DNA of 64,000 nt from Bombus terrestris (lineage: Eukaryota; Arthropoda; Insecta; Hymenoptera; Apidae), in the NCBI RefSeq assembly GCF_910591885.1, contig NC_063278.1, forward strand, positions 8,653,501 to 8,717,500, given 5' to 3'. The notes beneath the pieces were generated by a model. The model saw nothing but the letters and a program-made list of their open reading frames with translations. It did no database searches and was not told the DNA's origin. This document shows, in pieces, positions 14,001 through 25,123 of the stretch. The translations under genes were made by a program, and so were the position numbers. How positions within the stretch are numbered: the first letter of the stretch is position 1; each line of letters opens with the position of its first letter.

Positions 14001-14573
14001 TTATCATTTTTACAGATGGCATACCAACGTCGGTAGACTTCATTAGAGATGAATCAAATAAATTAGTTGTAGCCTATGACAGAGCTTGTGTGGTATTTGA
14101 TACGGAAACTGGTGAAAGTGTAGCTCGTCTTGAGGCCAATGAAACGAAGGGAGTAAATCGCGTCGTAGCGCATCCTACATTACCACTTGTTGTTGCGGCA
14201 CATGAAGACCGACATATTCGATTTTATGATCACCGATCAGCCACCCTTGCTCATGCCATGGTTGCTCATTTGGATGCAGTTACTAGTCTCGCGGTAGATC
14301 CTCATGGTTTATACTTACTTTCAGGAAGTAAGTAATAGTAAATTAAATAAAATGAAATGTCAATATATCAAGAATTATTAAATAACTAATTTCTCACTTT
14401 TAGGCCATGATTGCAGTATAAGATTATGGAATATGGATAATAAGACTTGTGTTCAAGAAATAACAGCACATCGTAAAAAGTTTGACGAAAGTATTTTAGA
14501 CGTAGCATTTCATCCTTCACGACCTTTTATAGCAAGTGCAGGGGCTGATGCTCTTGCTAAGGTGTATGTGTGA
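11082..14573 (+). CDS. Cka: Striatin family protein Cka (STRIPAK scaffold, WD40)
   Basis: Regulatory B'''-type scaffold of PP2A in the STRIPAK complex, linking Hippo-like kinases, Mob4 and Strip. Eleven exons: 11082-11348, 11838-11941, 12007-12192, 12297-12486, 12604-12762, 12853-12973, 13056-13177, 13342-13520, 13593-13930, 14016-14327, 14404-14573; all phases fit, giving about 715 residues. Seen: a low-complexity N-terminus, then PGILHFIQHEWTRFELE, the diagnostic striatin segment containing the caveolin-binding motif; a coiled coil through exon 2 (FLQGERKGQE); acidic linkers; and WD40 repeats from about residue 383 to the end (for example SADGTVKLW, GSHDCSIRLW). The last blade ends AKVYV followed by TGA. 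Translation could instead begin at the ATG at 11115 (MEENSS). A CpG-containing promoter-like stretch precedes it. Drosophila has a single striatin, Cka, so orthology is likely. Confidence 0.95.
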
Positions 14574-15357
14574 AATGTAAATTAAGATACACATTTCTAC
14601 TATCAACATACATCAGGTGGAACAGATTTTGTACTCATTCTTTCTAGATAGTTTTACCTATACGTGTTACACTTCCAATTTTGTTGTAACTTATATTGCT
14701 CTACCATTTGAAGTACCACTTTAGGAAATCAAATTGGGCGTATAGATATCCATGTTACGAAACCAAAATTTGCACATAACCCTTGTCCGCAACAATTTAT
14801 CAAAACAGTGATTTTAAATATAAATGCTGCTTATTGATGAAATTTTCACTAAGTAGCAATATTAATTGGGATAGCGGAAGGGGTCTGTCTTGTAGCATAT
14901 TAGTTGATATAGTTCTGATAATTAGATCATGAAATACCCCTTACCCAGGATCCAGGAAGCACACTGCCGCAGTAGCATAATATTTATCCCTATGTTAACT
15001 ATTTATTACCAATATTACAGTTACTGTTGCACAGCTACTGGAGATTAAGACATACTACGCGAAAATAAAGTTGTCCTACATCAATTAGTCTCCCATTATA
15101 TGATTTTTATGCTACCTTATGTATTTATCGAGGTTGGCATATAATAACAACAAAAAAGCAACAACAACAATAATAATAATAATAATCGTAATAAGTTAAT
15201 TATAACGTAAGAGACATAATATTAATAACAGTAAATTATAACTGTGTGTTTCTCTGTAATATATTGTATTTAAAAATAGATGAACTGTGTAACGTACTAT
15301 AATGAACATGTTTTTATTAAAATTTAATTCCATTTCTATTATTTTTTCCTTCAACAA

Positions 15358-15397
<40 letters not shown>

Positions 15398-16198
15398 ATG
15401 AAATCAAAACGTCGAAATAAAAATACAATTTTTTATTTAACAAATGAACATACAAAATGTAGTTTATACTTCTTAATATGTATAAATCTATATATAATGT
15501 ATCATGTAATAAGATTCAATAATAAAATAATCTGCATTATTTATATTATGTTGACAATATATATAAAGTACAAGAACGTTTTACGCTGTACTATTATATT
15601 TATATCTCTATAATTTGTTTTAAATGAAGCTTTTTTAAATTAATAGCAGCTAGTACTGATTTGACTTGCGCGCGTGTGTGTATGTGTGTAACGCCCTTTG
15701 ACTGTCCAATCAAAACGAAGCATATATTATCATTCAGGTTAAAGAATATCTATAAATTATTATCACGTTGATCAGCTGAGAGAACATTCTAAGTGTAGTT
15801 GTAACTAGTTACATATTGTAGTTGAAATTATAAATTCAGAAAATACAACTATTATAAAGAAAATATATTGAAGTAAAATGTATGTCTTTCAATGATTTTG
15901 TATGTACTCATATTTTGGAAGATATAATTTGTTAACCAAATTAGAGTTCAAATCCTATTAATAACAATATTTCATATATTTTGGTAAATTACATGATATC
16001 TTACTTGTGTCAAAAAGTGGGTGATATTTATTTATGTTACTGAAACGTTTATAAGATGTGAACTGAATCCTGTTAAATATTCGTATAGGTTATGTGATTA
16101 TGTTGTTTAAAGTGTATCCAAATTTCTTGTCCATAAATATTAAAGAGTGATATGGTTGTTGCGCTTTATAAGCGCTAGTACTATTTTAAAAATTAAGA
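14574..16198. other. Cka 3' flank and upstream region of the LysM gene
   Basis: No supported gene. It probably holds the Cka 3' untranslated region (AATAAA-type signal near 15064), CAA/AAT repeats at about 15150-15187, a (TA)17 run at 15361-15394 and the promoter and 5' leader of the LysM gene. The ORF across the TA run is repeat-driven. Confidence 0.6.
15361..15394. repeat. (TA)17 microsatellite
   Basis: Uninterrupted TA dinucleotide run read directly from the sequence. Confidence 0.95.
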
Positions 16199-17147
16199 AT
16201 GGAGCGAAATGGGGCTAGGGAAATGGAAGAACGAATGTGCATAAGAGATACTGGGAAAACATTGAAAAAATATGGTAGTACAGCTAAACATATTACACGA
16301 AATGAAAATTTATTAAAACATACTGTATCAACAACTGATACCCTTCAAGGAATTGCTTTAAAATATGGAGTTACAGTATGTAACCTTTATCTTATTTCGT
16401 TATTGTATAAATGACAAGGAGCAATTAAAAATATATAGTACATTTCATATATTTTTATTTTTTTTTAGACTGAACAGATAAGAAGAGCTAACAGATTATG
16501 GGCTTCTGATAGTTTATTTTTACGGGAACATTTGTTTATTCCTGTCAATCCAGAAAGCCCATTGTCATTGGACAATACTGATGAAATTGAACATAATATA
16601 GTTCAAAATGTACATACCTTCTTATATTATTAGTAAGATATTATTTAATATTGCATAAGATAAAATATATTTTTAGGTTTCTAGTCCATCTTCAATAACA
16701 TTATCTATGGATGATGATAGTTCAGTTAATGACTTTTTAGCTAAAATGGATTCTTCTATAGCCAGTGCTAAAAGAGATGTTAAACGTACTCAAGGGAACA
16801 GTGAGTAAGTCATTTACTAATATTTAATGAATAACATTAATTGTACATTTACAATTTATACGACAAAAAATTTCTTATATAAATTTATTAATGAATTACA
16901 CTTCAGATTTTGCACTGAGGATAGTGATATCTATGTACAATCACATAGAGCATCTTCTAAATTACGTAACTCCTTTCCTATAACTTCAAATACACATACA
17001 ATACCACCTGCTTCAGAACCATTAAGACCATCATCTTCTAGTGATATGCATAATTTTCCAACTGCTGTAGTTATGACTCAGGGCAGGAAAGTAAAAACAT
17101 CATTACAAAGACTTCAGCAGCAACAAGATGAAATATTCCAGTTGTAG
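16199..17147 (+). CDS. LysM domain-containing protein (LYSMD1/2-like)
   Basis: Intracellular metazoan LysM protein whose precise biochemical role is poorly known. Four exons: 16199-16375, 16469-16609, 16677-16804, 16907-17147; 228 residues. Seen: a KYGSTA segment as in LYSMD2; a single LysM domain at about residues 40-90 (HTVSTTDTLQGIALKYGVT, then IRRANRLW and LFIPV); an acidic linker; a DFLAKMDSSI helix like the DFL(A/K)(K/R)LD helix of LYSMD1/2; and the terminal DEIFQL, close to the DEIFKL end of LYSMD1. No signal peptide or membrane segment, which argues against the LYSMD3/4 group. The exon 3 donor was set at GTGA|GTAAGT because it keeps the frame and fits consensus; ACA|GTGAGT is an alternative that also keeps the frame. 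Confidence 0.9.
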
Positions 17148-18718
17148 CAACTAAATTTTATTAGACTGTAATATGTTTAATATTGACAATGTCATTAAAG
17201 AGCTTGAACAAAAGATATATTGAATACCAAACGATGTACTGGAAATAGTAGAAGACTATTGCATATTTAAAATTGGTTGATCCAATATTAATGTAAGTTG
17301 TATTCATTTCTTTTTTCATAAATTTTTTATGATATTTTTATCATATATTACAAATATTAGAAACATTTATAAAAGATAATTGATCGTTTCTATTCTTGTA
17401 GTCTGAGTACGATCAACAATGGATCAACTAGCTCTCGTATTGTCCAAGCATATTTTTAAAATAGTTCAAACGATATTTCTTAGTGAACCATATGTGCCTT
17501 TAATCCAAGTCGATTGTGTACTATTTCTGTTATCTTTATAAAATATCTTATGTTTTATATATGACATTAAGTTTATGATTTCCCTGAGGTCAATTTATCC
17601 AATTTTATTGCGAATGATAACATGTACTCCTAGATTGTTTATAATTTTGCTGGGCATAGAATTTTATTCAATTATGTCTTTTTTTGTGACCTCAATTGTA
17701 TAACAAAAGTATAAGGGCAGCTTGAAAAGTTTTTGGAGTGACAATAACAGATAAAGCAATTCCCAGTGACGATTCCGGAAATTCTTCTATCTCTCCTTGG
17801 AACTTTTATAGAAATTATAATTTAAAATATTAATATAATTAAATATTATACTCTCTTACAGTATAAGTCCACTTTCTAAATTATTGTTTGATCTTCCTTA
17901 AAACGTTGTCGATATTATTTGTGTATTTAATCTATTTTGTTTTTAAAAACATTAAATACAAAATTAGATAAATAAATACAGCTTGGATAACAAAGAGTTC
18001 GTTTGTGTAGAAAATATTCTAATTATTATTTTAGGGACAAACAATACGAAATATTATTAAAATTAATATGAATGCTCAATCTTTAGTTACAATTACATAA
18101 TAAATGATACTTATAATTCGGTGATATTTATAATCAGCAATCTTTATTACAAAATTTAATAAATCCAAGAACTATCGTCGTTTGAGAATAGTTTATATAT
18201 AATGCACAAATGACTTTAGTATGAATTATATTGAAGTATTAATAAACTGGTTTCATTAAATTTAAAAGATAAATTTTGCTTCTGAAATTATCATTAAAAT
18301 TTTTAAATGAATGTTAGTGATATAAAAATAATTATTCCATTTATAAAAGCTAATAAATATAAAATTTATATTGATTACGTTAATATAGATCATTTGTAAT
18401 TATTTTTGGAGTTATATAAATTTATTGTTGATGCCATTAATAAAGATTTTACAGAAGAAAATACGGTACCTGTTAATATTGTCTATATTGTGTAGTTAAT
18501 ATTTTGTTCATTGTTATATAATAACATTATCTATCCAAATATACATTATATGTTATTATTGTTATATTATTTATACATATTAATGTATTATGTACTATGT
18601 AAGAGCAACTATAAATTGGTATAGCAAAAGAATTGAAGTTCAATGAACAAGCGATAAATTTAGTTTAAACAGTTTTATATATGTGTATATATATATATGT
18701 ATGTATGTATGTATGTAC

Positions 18719-18767
<49 letters not shown>

Positions 18768-19527
18768 TGTATGTATGTATGTAGAGAGAGAGAGAGAGAG
18801 AGAGAAACAATAAATTTTACAGTTTATATTAAACACATGTATGGTCTAACTTATTTTTTCACTTTGTTATGAATACATAACAATCAATTCAAGTCATTTT
18901 TAATGCTATGCATTAGTAGTTAATTATAAATACTTTAAGTAAAAATTATTTAACGTGTATGATATAATTTATTCATTGTGTAGCATAAAATATTAATTGT
19001 GCTGTATATAAAGTGTACACATTTAGCATTTATATTTATTTAGATTTTTAGATACACATGCATGTATATGTGTATGTATATATGTTTATATATATATATA
19101 TATATACACAATACATATTAAAAAGTATTCAATTGTTATGTATAAATGTAAAATAGAAATTATCTGTTAATAAAGTAATTTACATTTAAATATACAATCA
19201 AAAGTACTTAAAACAAATATTATAAATAAATCAAATAAAAATAAGGAAAAACTTAATTTGCTTTACGTTCTACATTGTAGAGATAAAAATTGATGAGTAA
19301 CAGTAATTATTAGATTATTCATATAGTTAAGTACCTTTATAATACTTTATTTACTTATTATATTAATTTATTTAATTAATTATTATTGTTACATTTATTT
19401 ATTAATTCGTTTATTTATTTGTATGTTATTTGTGTATAAAATTAATATGTGAAATAGAACTCAAGATTATATAACTACTATTAAATAATAAAATCATTAT
19501 TTGAGATGAATTTGAAATGTATTAGAT
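17148..19527. other. Intergenic region between LysM gene and zinc-binding gene
   Basis: About 2.4 kb with no supported coding exon. The two flanking genes converge, so 3' untranslated regions probably occupy both ends. Contains the compound TA/TATG/GA microsatellite at 18685-18805 and a TA run near 19080-19106. The ORF at 18681-18872 is an artefact of that microsatellite. Confidence 0.6.
18685..18805. repeat. Compound microsatellite (TA)n-(TATG)n-(TA)n-(TATG)n-(GA)n
   Basis: Direct reading: alternating TA and ATGT tracts with an uninterrupted ATGT block from about 18741 to 18783, followed by a GA block to about 18804. Likely polymorphic in length. Confidence 0.95.
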
Positions 19528-20059
19528 TTATTTAAGATGAAACAGAATATCCACTTTGCTATTAGTTATTTTGACTGGTAGTGTAATAAATTTACTGCAG
19601 TTACATTTTAACTCATTTATGAAGTTAAATGTACCTATACGATTATTACAATTTGGACAATGAAGTCTACCTTTTGTCCAAGATTCCTGTAAAAGATGCA
19701 CATACCATTTTATATAGGTTTTACATAAAAGTTTTAAAATTTAAAATTTACATGTACTATTTTCATTGATGTGATATTTATTTTTTACGTACTATTAAAT
19801 ATTTTGAATAATATTTATAATCACATATAATAATATTAAATTGTCAATAACATAGTTTTAAAAGAAACTTTACTTGATTTATAGCATGTTCAATCCATTT
19901 AGGCAGCTTTTCCATTGAGATATATGAACAAGATTCAGAATCATTTGCTTCACATCCAACATCCATAGGATTTTTCTTGATTTCATTATGGGAAGTAAAT
20001 AATAAAAAAGATTCATTATTAAAAAGATTTTTTCTACAACGTTTGCACTTCACTTCCAT
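19528..20059 (-). CDS. Small protein with RNF180/DUSP12-type zinc-binding domain
   Basis: Two exons on the minus strand, 20059-19874 and 19686-19528, joined in phase 0 to give 114 residues. Seen: CKRCRKNLF at residues 4-12, a variable middle, WIEHAINQ, then WTKGRLHCPNCNNRIGTFNF and LKCNCSKFITLP. This cysteine pattern (CxxC, CPxC, CxC) and the GxFNF motif match the conserved N-terminal domain of the E3 ligase RNF180 (Rines) and the C-terminal zinc-binding domain of the phosphatase DUSP12. Neither a RING finger nor a phosphatase domain is present, so it is a stand-alone version. Exon 1 opens right at the domain, consistent with a complete short protein. Its function is not known; metal binding is inferred from the cysteines. 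It lies head-to-tail with TRAPPC3. Confidence 0.82.
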
Positions 20060-20651
20060 AACCTGTAAAAAGAGAATATATTATATTACAAATGTTTGAT
20101 ACTTTTGTCAATATTTGATTCATTAATTAATTTAAGTAATTTTACATAAATTAATTTTACTTCAATAAATATTATAGAAGCAAAACGTTAAAGGTTATGA
20201 ATATATAAAAGGAAGACTTTATAAAAAAATTATTAAAAAGAAGTCTATATACTAGAAACATATTAGTATAGGTTAAAAACTGACGTAAAAAATGATATCT
20301 ACACACAGTTTAATTATATTTTTTTTGCCATAATCATATATACTTAATGTAAAAAATTAATTTAAATTATTTTATAATATTCTTATTATTAAATAAATAA
20401 TTTAGATAAAAAACATATTTTTCATTTATATACTTATTAACAGATATGTATAAAAAAACTTTTCTATATAAAGTATTTAAGCATTAAAAAATCACATTAT
20501 ATATATATATATTTATTTTTATGCGTTGATTACATTATTATAGTTATTTACGAGCATTAAATTAATAAATTTATGAATGTTATAAAATATATATATAATG
20601 AAAAATGTGCACAGTGTATAACTTTACATATACCTTTAATAACAAGATTAT
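20060..20651. other. Intergenic spacer between zinc-binding gene and TRAPPC3
   Basis: About 590 bp of AT-rich sequence with no coding exon seen. It should contain the TRAPPC3 3' untranslated region and the promoter of the downstream zinc-binding gene. Confidence 0.6.
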
Positions 20652-21405
20652 TTAATCTTCACCTGCTGGGATAGCATCTTCTAATCTTTTAATAAATTTA
20701 ACGCGTAATTCAGTTACATTATCATTTTTTAGTTGATCTTGTACAAACCAACAGGCAATCTCCATTTGTACCATTTCACAAGCTCCCCTTAATACTCCAA
20801 TTAATACATTACAATATTTTAAATTTAAACAATGATCTGGTAATTCAACAAATTCTGTTAATGGGTTTGCTTCAAAACATAAAGAAAATTCATCACCAGC
20901 AGCACTCCAATTTGTGATCGTCGGTGTTATTCCCAAAAATATTTTAAACCCAGTTTGTATTTTCTCAGCTGTATCTCGAAAGTCATAACACCGACCAGAT
21001 CCAGTTCGAGCTAAGAAATCTTCTATTAAACGAATTCCCATATTATAACCCATTCTTTCCAGCTGTTTGTTTACATCTTCTACATTTTCATAATCCTTTA
21101 ATAATTGGGCTACCAATGCTCCATATGTCAATGTAAACAATTCAGAATTCTGAAATTTATTATTATACATAAATTAACATCATATCTTAATATATCTTTC
21201 ACATAAAATGAAATTACATGTAAATTACACATTAAACATTATTCCTAACCTCACTTATAATTTAACAGCTATTATTTAATGATTATTTGTCAACAGAATA
21301 GAATTTAATAATATACAATCTAGATGTCTTGTAAAAATTAATAAAGCAATATATTGGTATACTTACAACTTTTTTTGAGTCAAGTTTCGTGCCTGTTCGT
21401 GACAT
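20652..21405 (-). CDS. TRAPPC3: TRAPP complex subunit 3 (Bet3)
   Basis: Core subunit of the TRAPP tethering complexes that activate Rab1/Ypt1 in ER-to-Golgi traffic. Two exons: 21405-21367 (MSRTGTKLDSKKV) and 21149-20652, phase 0, 178 residues, against about 180 in vertebrates. Seen: the Bet3 fold sequence with NSELFTLTYGALV, a QLERMGYNMGIRLIEDFLAR helix, WSAAGDEFSL, and LIGVLRGACEMVQMEIACWF; the cysteine in the last segment lies in the conserved C-terminal region, and the usual palmitoylated cysteine position is represented. The stop follows an acidic AGED end. The start is fixed by the short first exon typical of this family. Confidence 0.96.
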
Positions 21406-21941
21406 ATTTATATATGTTGTGTACGGTTCTTCAATCGGCTATGGTTGACAGAGTCCATATTCGCCATTTAATTTTTAATTTATTATCAAATTATTTATAC
21501 ATTTATAATTATGTTAAATAATTACAAAGATCTAAATTATTTTAAATTATTTAGCGAAATATTTATATAATACACAATAATTTATTAGAAATTGGAATAT
21601 TATTAGCTTATATAACATATACATCGTTTCTTCGTAAATATGTGTATCAAATAGTAAAATAATAATAATAAAAATAAATAAGTATTGGGTATTAAATGTA
21701 AATAACACATTTGTTTAAATATTTGTTTATTATAAAATGTAACAATCTTATTATATATATTTTTCGATTTTATCTTAATTATATATATATATTGCAATTT
21801 AAATAATATTTTGTTCATAATATAGACAAAATATAAATTTCATAAGTATATTAAAACTGAAAACTTAAAATAGGACGGAGTCCTCAAACTGATCTTTGGG
21901 CAATTATATAAAATATATTACTTTTTAATTGAAATTGTTGT
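21406..21941. other. Spacer between TRAPPC3 and PDSS2
   Basis: About 540 bp. Probably the TRAPPC3 promoter and PDSS2 3' untranslated region; the 71-codon ORF here is AT-driven and has no recognisable similarity. Confidence 0.6.
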
Positions 21942-23514
21942 TCAGAAATCCCCCATAGCTGCAATAATATTATATAATGCTGTTCTTGCATCATTCTTTT
22001 CAAATACACTTAAAACTTCCATTGCCCTTTGTGAATGTCTTTTCTGTAATTGTTTTGTTAATTCTACTCCAGGTCCCATCATAACAATTTTATGAATCTG
22101 CATATTAAATTGTTAAGATGACTTATTCATAAATGAAAAACAAATTATTACACATTCAAAAATATATTTACATTTGATATGCTTACCTTAACATAGTCTA
22201 CATTATTTACAGATTCCAAACCTTTATCAATTTCTGTCAAAATTGATGGGTCATGTTCAATATGAAACATAATTGGTGCAGAACATAGATTGAATGTTAC
22301 ATTTTGATCTTTTGTAATAAATGGACCTAAATCTAAGCATGCTTGCCAAGCCAACGCTAAGTGTTTTCCAAAATTGTAACCTTGTTCCTGTATTTCATTG
22401 CTGTGTCCTGCTAATTTTAATGCACCTTTACAAGATTTTCCTAATAAGGCACCAGCACTTAAAACATTTCTAAGAGTCCATTCCTTTACTGCATAATCCT
22501 TACGATCTTCAAGTGGTATAGAAGGTAAAGGATTATTTTGATTATCTCTACGTCCTACAAATTCTGCCTCTGCTAAGTCTCTTACAGCACTTGACATTAA
22601 TTCAACAATCTAAATGTGATTATAATATAAAATATAATACAAATAATTTATATAAATTAAACTACCTAATTTTTATACACACATCTTGATTGCGAAGATT
22701 TGCTAATTCAGCACAAGAATTTGCCAATAAATAGTCTCCACTTAGTAGTGCAATTTTATTACCAAAATTCATATCATTCAATTCTGATGTTTCTAGATAA
22801 ACATCAGATTCTATATTTACTAAACCTTTGTGAACAAGATGACTAGTACGTATCATTTCAGTTACTTCTGCTAAAGCTCTTTGACTAAATAAAAATTCGT
22901 TTAATATTATTTTTGTTACAAATTTATGATGCTTTAAAATTTTATATTATTAAAAGCTATACCTGTGTAATACACCTGCAGCTTTGTCTTCCTCCATATC
23001 ATCTACGCCTAAATGACCAGCAGCTTTTGAAATTAACAATACAATAAGACCCCATGCTTGCATGTTGTTACGTCCATTATAAATAACACTTCTATAATAA
23101 ATTTAAATAAATGTTGATATAGAGAAGAACTAATAGTACTGTAGATTTATAAGAAATACATTAATAAAATTCTTACTTGGCTGTTTTTAACAAAGGATGA
23201 TTAGATCCTACTAGTTTTCTCAAATGTAAAGCTACATTTGCTATTTCATCGCTTAAGAGCCACCGTAAACTTAAAAATGATGTTGGATATCCAACAATTT
23301 TCTCTGCTTCTGAAACAGCTCTGTTCCAATCTGGCTTTTGACTTCCTGTAAGTTTTGCTTCAACTTTGTTGGATTGATGTAAATGGAATCTGTTTTGTGT
23401 AGAAATGTGGATATTTCTTTGTCTTTCACAATTCACATTATGATCACTGCATAAGATCCCTCTGGTTATATTTCTGTTTCTCAATAAATTAAATGTAATT
23501 TTGTTCGTAGACAT
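21942..23514 (-). CDS. PDSS2: All-trans-polyprenyl diphosphate synthase subunit 2 (PDSS2)
   Basis: Second subunit of the mitochondrial heteromeric synthase making the coenzyme Q side chain. Five exons: 23514-23177, 23091-22963, 22884-22683, 22609-22187, 22097-21942; 415 residues. Seen: an Asn/Arg-rich N-terminus consistent with a mitochondrial targeting sequence; WNRAVSEAEKIVGYPTSFLS, LVGSNHPLLKTAK, AAGHLGVDDMEEDKAAGVLH, ALLSGDYLLA, LLGKSCKGALKLAGH and NFGKHLALAWQACLDL, all characteristic of PDSS2. The canonical DDxxD catalytic aspartate motifs of PDSS1 are not intact, as known for this non-catalytic partner. The ATG at 23514 is chosen because no earlier in-frame ATG is seen. Divergent from ABCB7, another mitochondrial gene. 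Confidence 0.95.
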
Positions 23515-25123
23515 TTTTGTACTGCACACACCCGTGGAATTCGTTTTCTCTCGACATTAACATTAGTCACACATTCAACAGGTATAACGCACATGATTAA
23601 CATTTCAGGCTTTCACTTTTGACCTTATTCTTAAAAGATATCATGTGATCTGTCTTTAGGTATAAAAAGTTATTCATTTTTCATCATGGAAAGTCATTAA
23701 ACAAATATATAACTTATATATTTATACATGGTTTTATAATATATTTTATTGAGGTCGTTAAATTAAATAGAGCAATGTGCATGAATTCTTTTATATAAGA
23801 AGGTAATGTTTTAATCATGGACTGTACTCCTATATCTATGGTCTGGTATGCAAAGAGTATGTAGAGAGAATATGTAGAGAATTAAGATGAAATTAGTGTT
23901 GCAGGAATGTTTCTATATTATGTCTATTCTCATGGTATTTAAACTTATCCACAATTATGCAGTTATATGAAATTATTAATTTTATATTGTATAAGTTAAG
24001 AAAACAAAACAATAAGCGGAAAAGTACAGATGTAATGCAATAGAAATATGAGAATGAAACACTGAGAATATAAAGAAAAATGAAGTAACGTAGAAAGTTA
24101 CTAAGAATTAAAGATTGAGAAAATTATAATATAAAGATATAGATATAAGCATAGCTCTATAGAGACCAAGCAATAACTAACGGAGATGATGCTGTTTCGG
24201 GGGATCAGGGAACGTGATACGTAGGGCCGCATAAATGATTGGTTGTGATTGCGCAAGCGCAATCTTATTCTTATCAAGTAAAAATGAATTAGTATAACTG
24301 GTTAACTGATTTATTTTCCCCTTCTGATATACATCATTGAATGAGTATCAATGCGGCCCCAATTATCACATGACTTTGTCTCCCACTCCCCGGAAGCAAC
24401 TAAGTTTGCACTCAATCACTATATGAATTCCTGTGTCTATATACGAAGCAATCATAATATGAAGCAGGGAATTGCACAGTAAAGATTGTATTCATCAAAA
24501 CAAAATGAGAGCAAACAACTTTCCTAAACGCCATCTCCAGATAGAATAACGTATTGTTAGGATTGAAAACGTAAGTATTCGATACATGCCGGAGAAGGAA
24601 ATAAACTGAAATTGGAACTGTAAAATTGTTTTGTCAAATTATATAGGTATCAAATGTGTCTTCTTAAGCAAGTTAAAAAGTTCAAGTTTAATGTTCATTT
24701 TAATAAAAAATGTAATGTAACTTTAATTAATTTGGTTCAGAGAAGAAAAGATGTATCGTAGGTATATGTATGAAGGCAATCATGTATAAATACAAATCAT
24801 ATAATCTAATAAAAATACCATCTTAATCCCTAGCATTACCTTTCTAAATATTACCAGAGAGAAATTACCTTTCTGATATCACCTACATACTACTTGTATG
24901 TATGTTGAACATATAAATGGTAGTTGGATAGTATCTCTCTCTCTCTGATAGTACATATATGTATATTCAGTCAGAGACTCTAAATGCATATACATATAAT
25001 AGCACACTTGTACAGCCAATAGTCGGTGTGGGTTGTTAGATTTGTATTTTTATCATGATCTAATAATCTAATTTGTGAATTTTGCTTTTGTATTGGCATT
25101 TGTGAATAAATATTTCTACCATA
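23515..25123. other. Divergent intergenic region between PDSS2 and ABCB7
   Basis: About 1.6 kb without a supported gene. It includes a less AT-rich patch at about 24180-24430 with an NRF-1-like palindrome (24247-24264) inside a pair of 9-bp inverted repeats (24224-24232 and 24351-24359). A (CT)n tract lies near 24935. Confidence 0.6.
24247..24264. promoter_or_regulatory. NRF-1/ewg-like palindrome between two mitochondrial genes
   Basis: GATTGCGCAAGCGCAATC: two 8-bp arms around AA. The core TGCGCAAGCGCA differs at one central base from the NRF-1 consensus YGCGCAYGCGCR. It is 733 bp upstream of the PDSS2 start and 860 bp upstream of the ABCB7 start. A regulatory role is inference. Confidence 0.35.

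Noticed and set aside
15940..15957. GAGTTCAAATCC resembling a tRNA B box
   Set aside because: No A box at the right distance and no foldable cloverleaf around it.
18681..18872. 63-codon ORF of CMYV and RE repeats
   Set aside because: It translates the TATG/GA microsatellite; no coding character.
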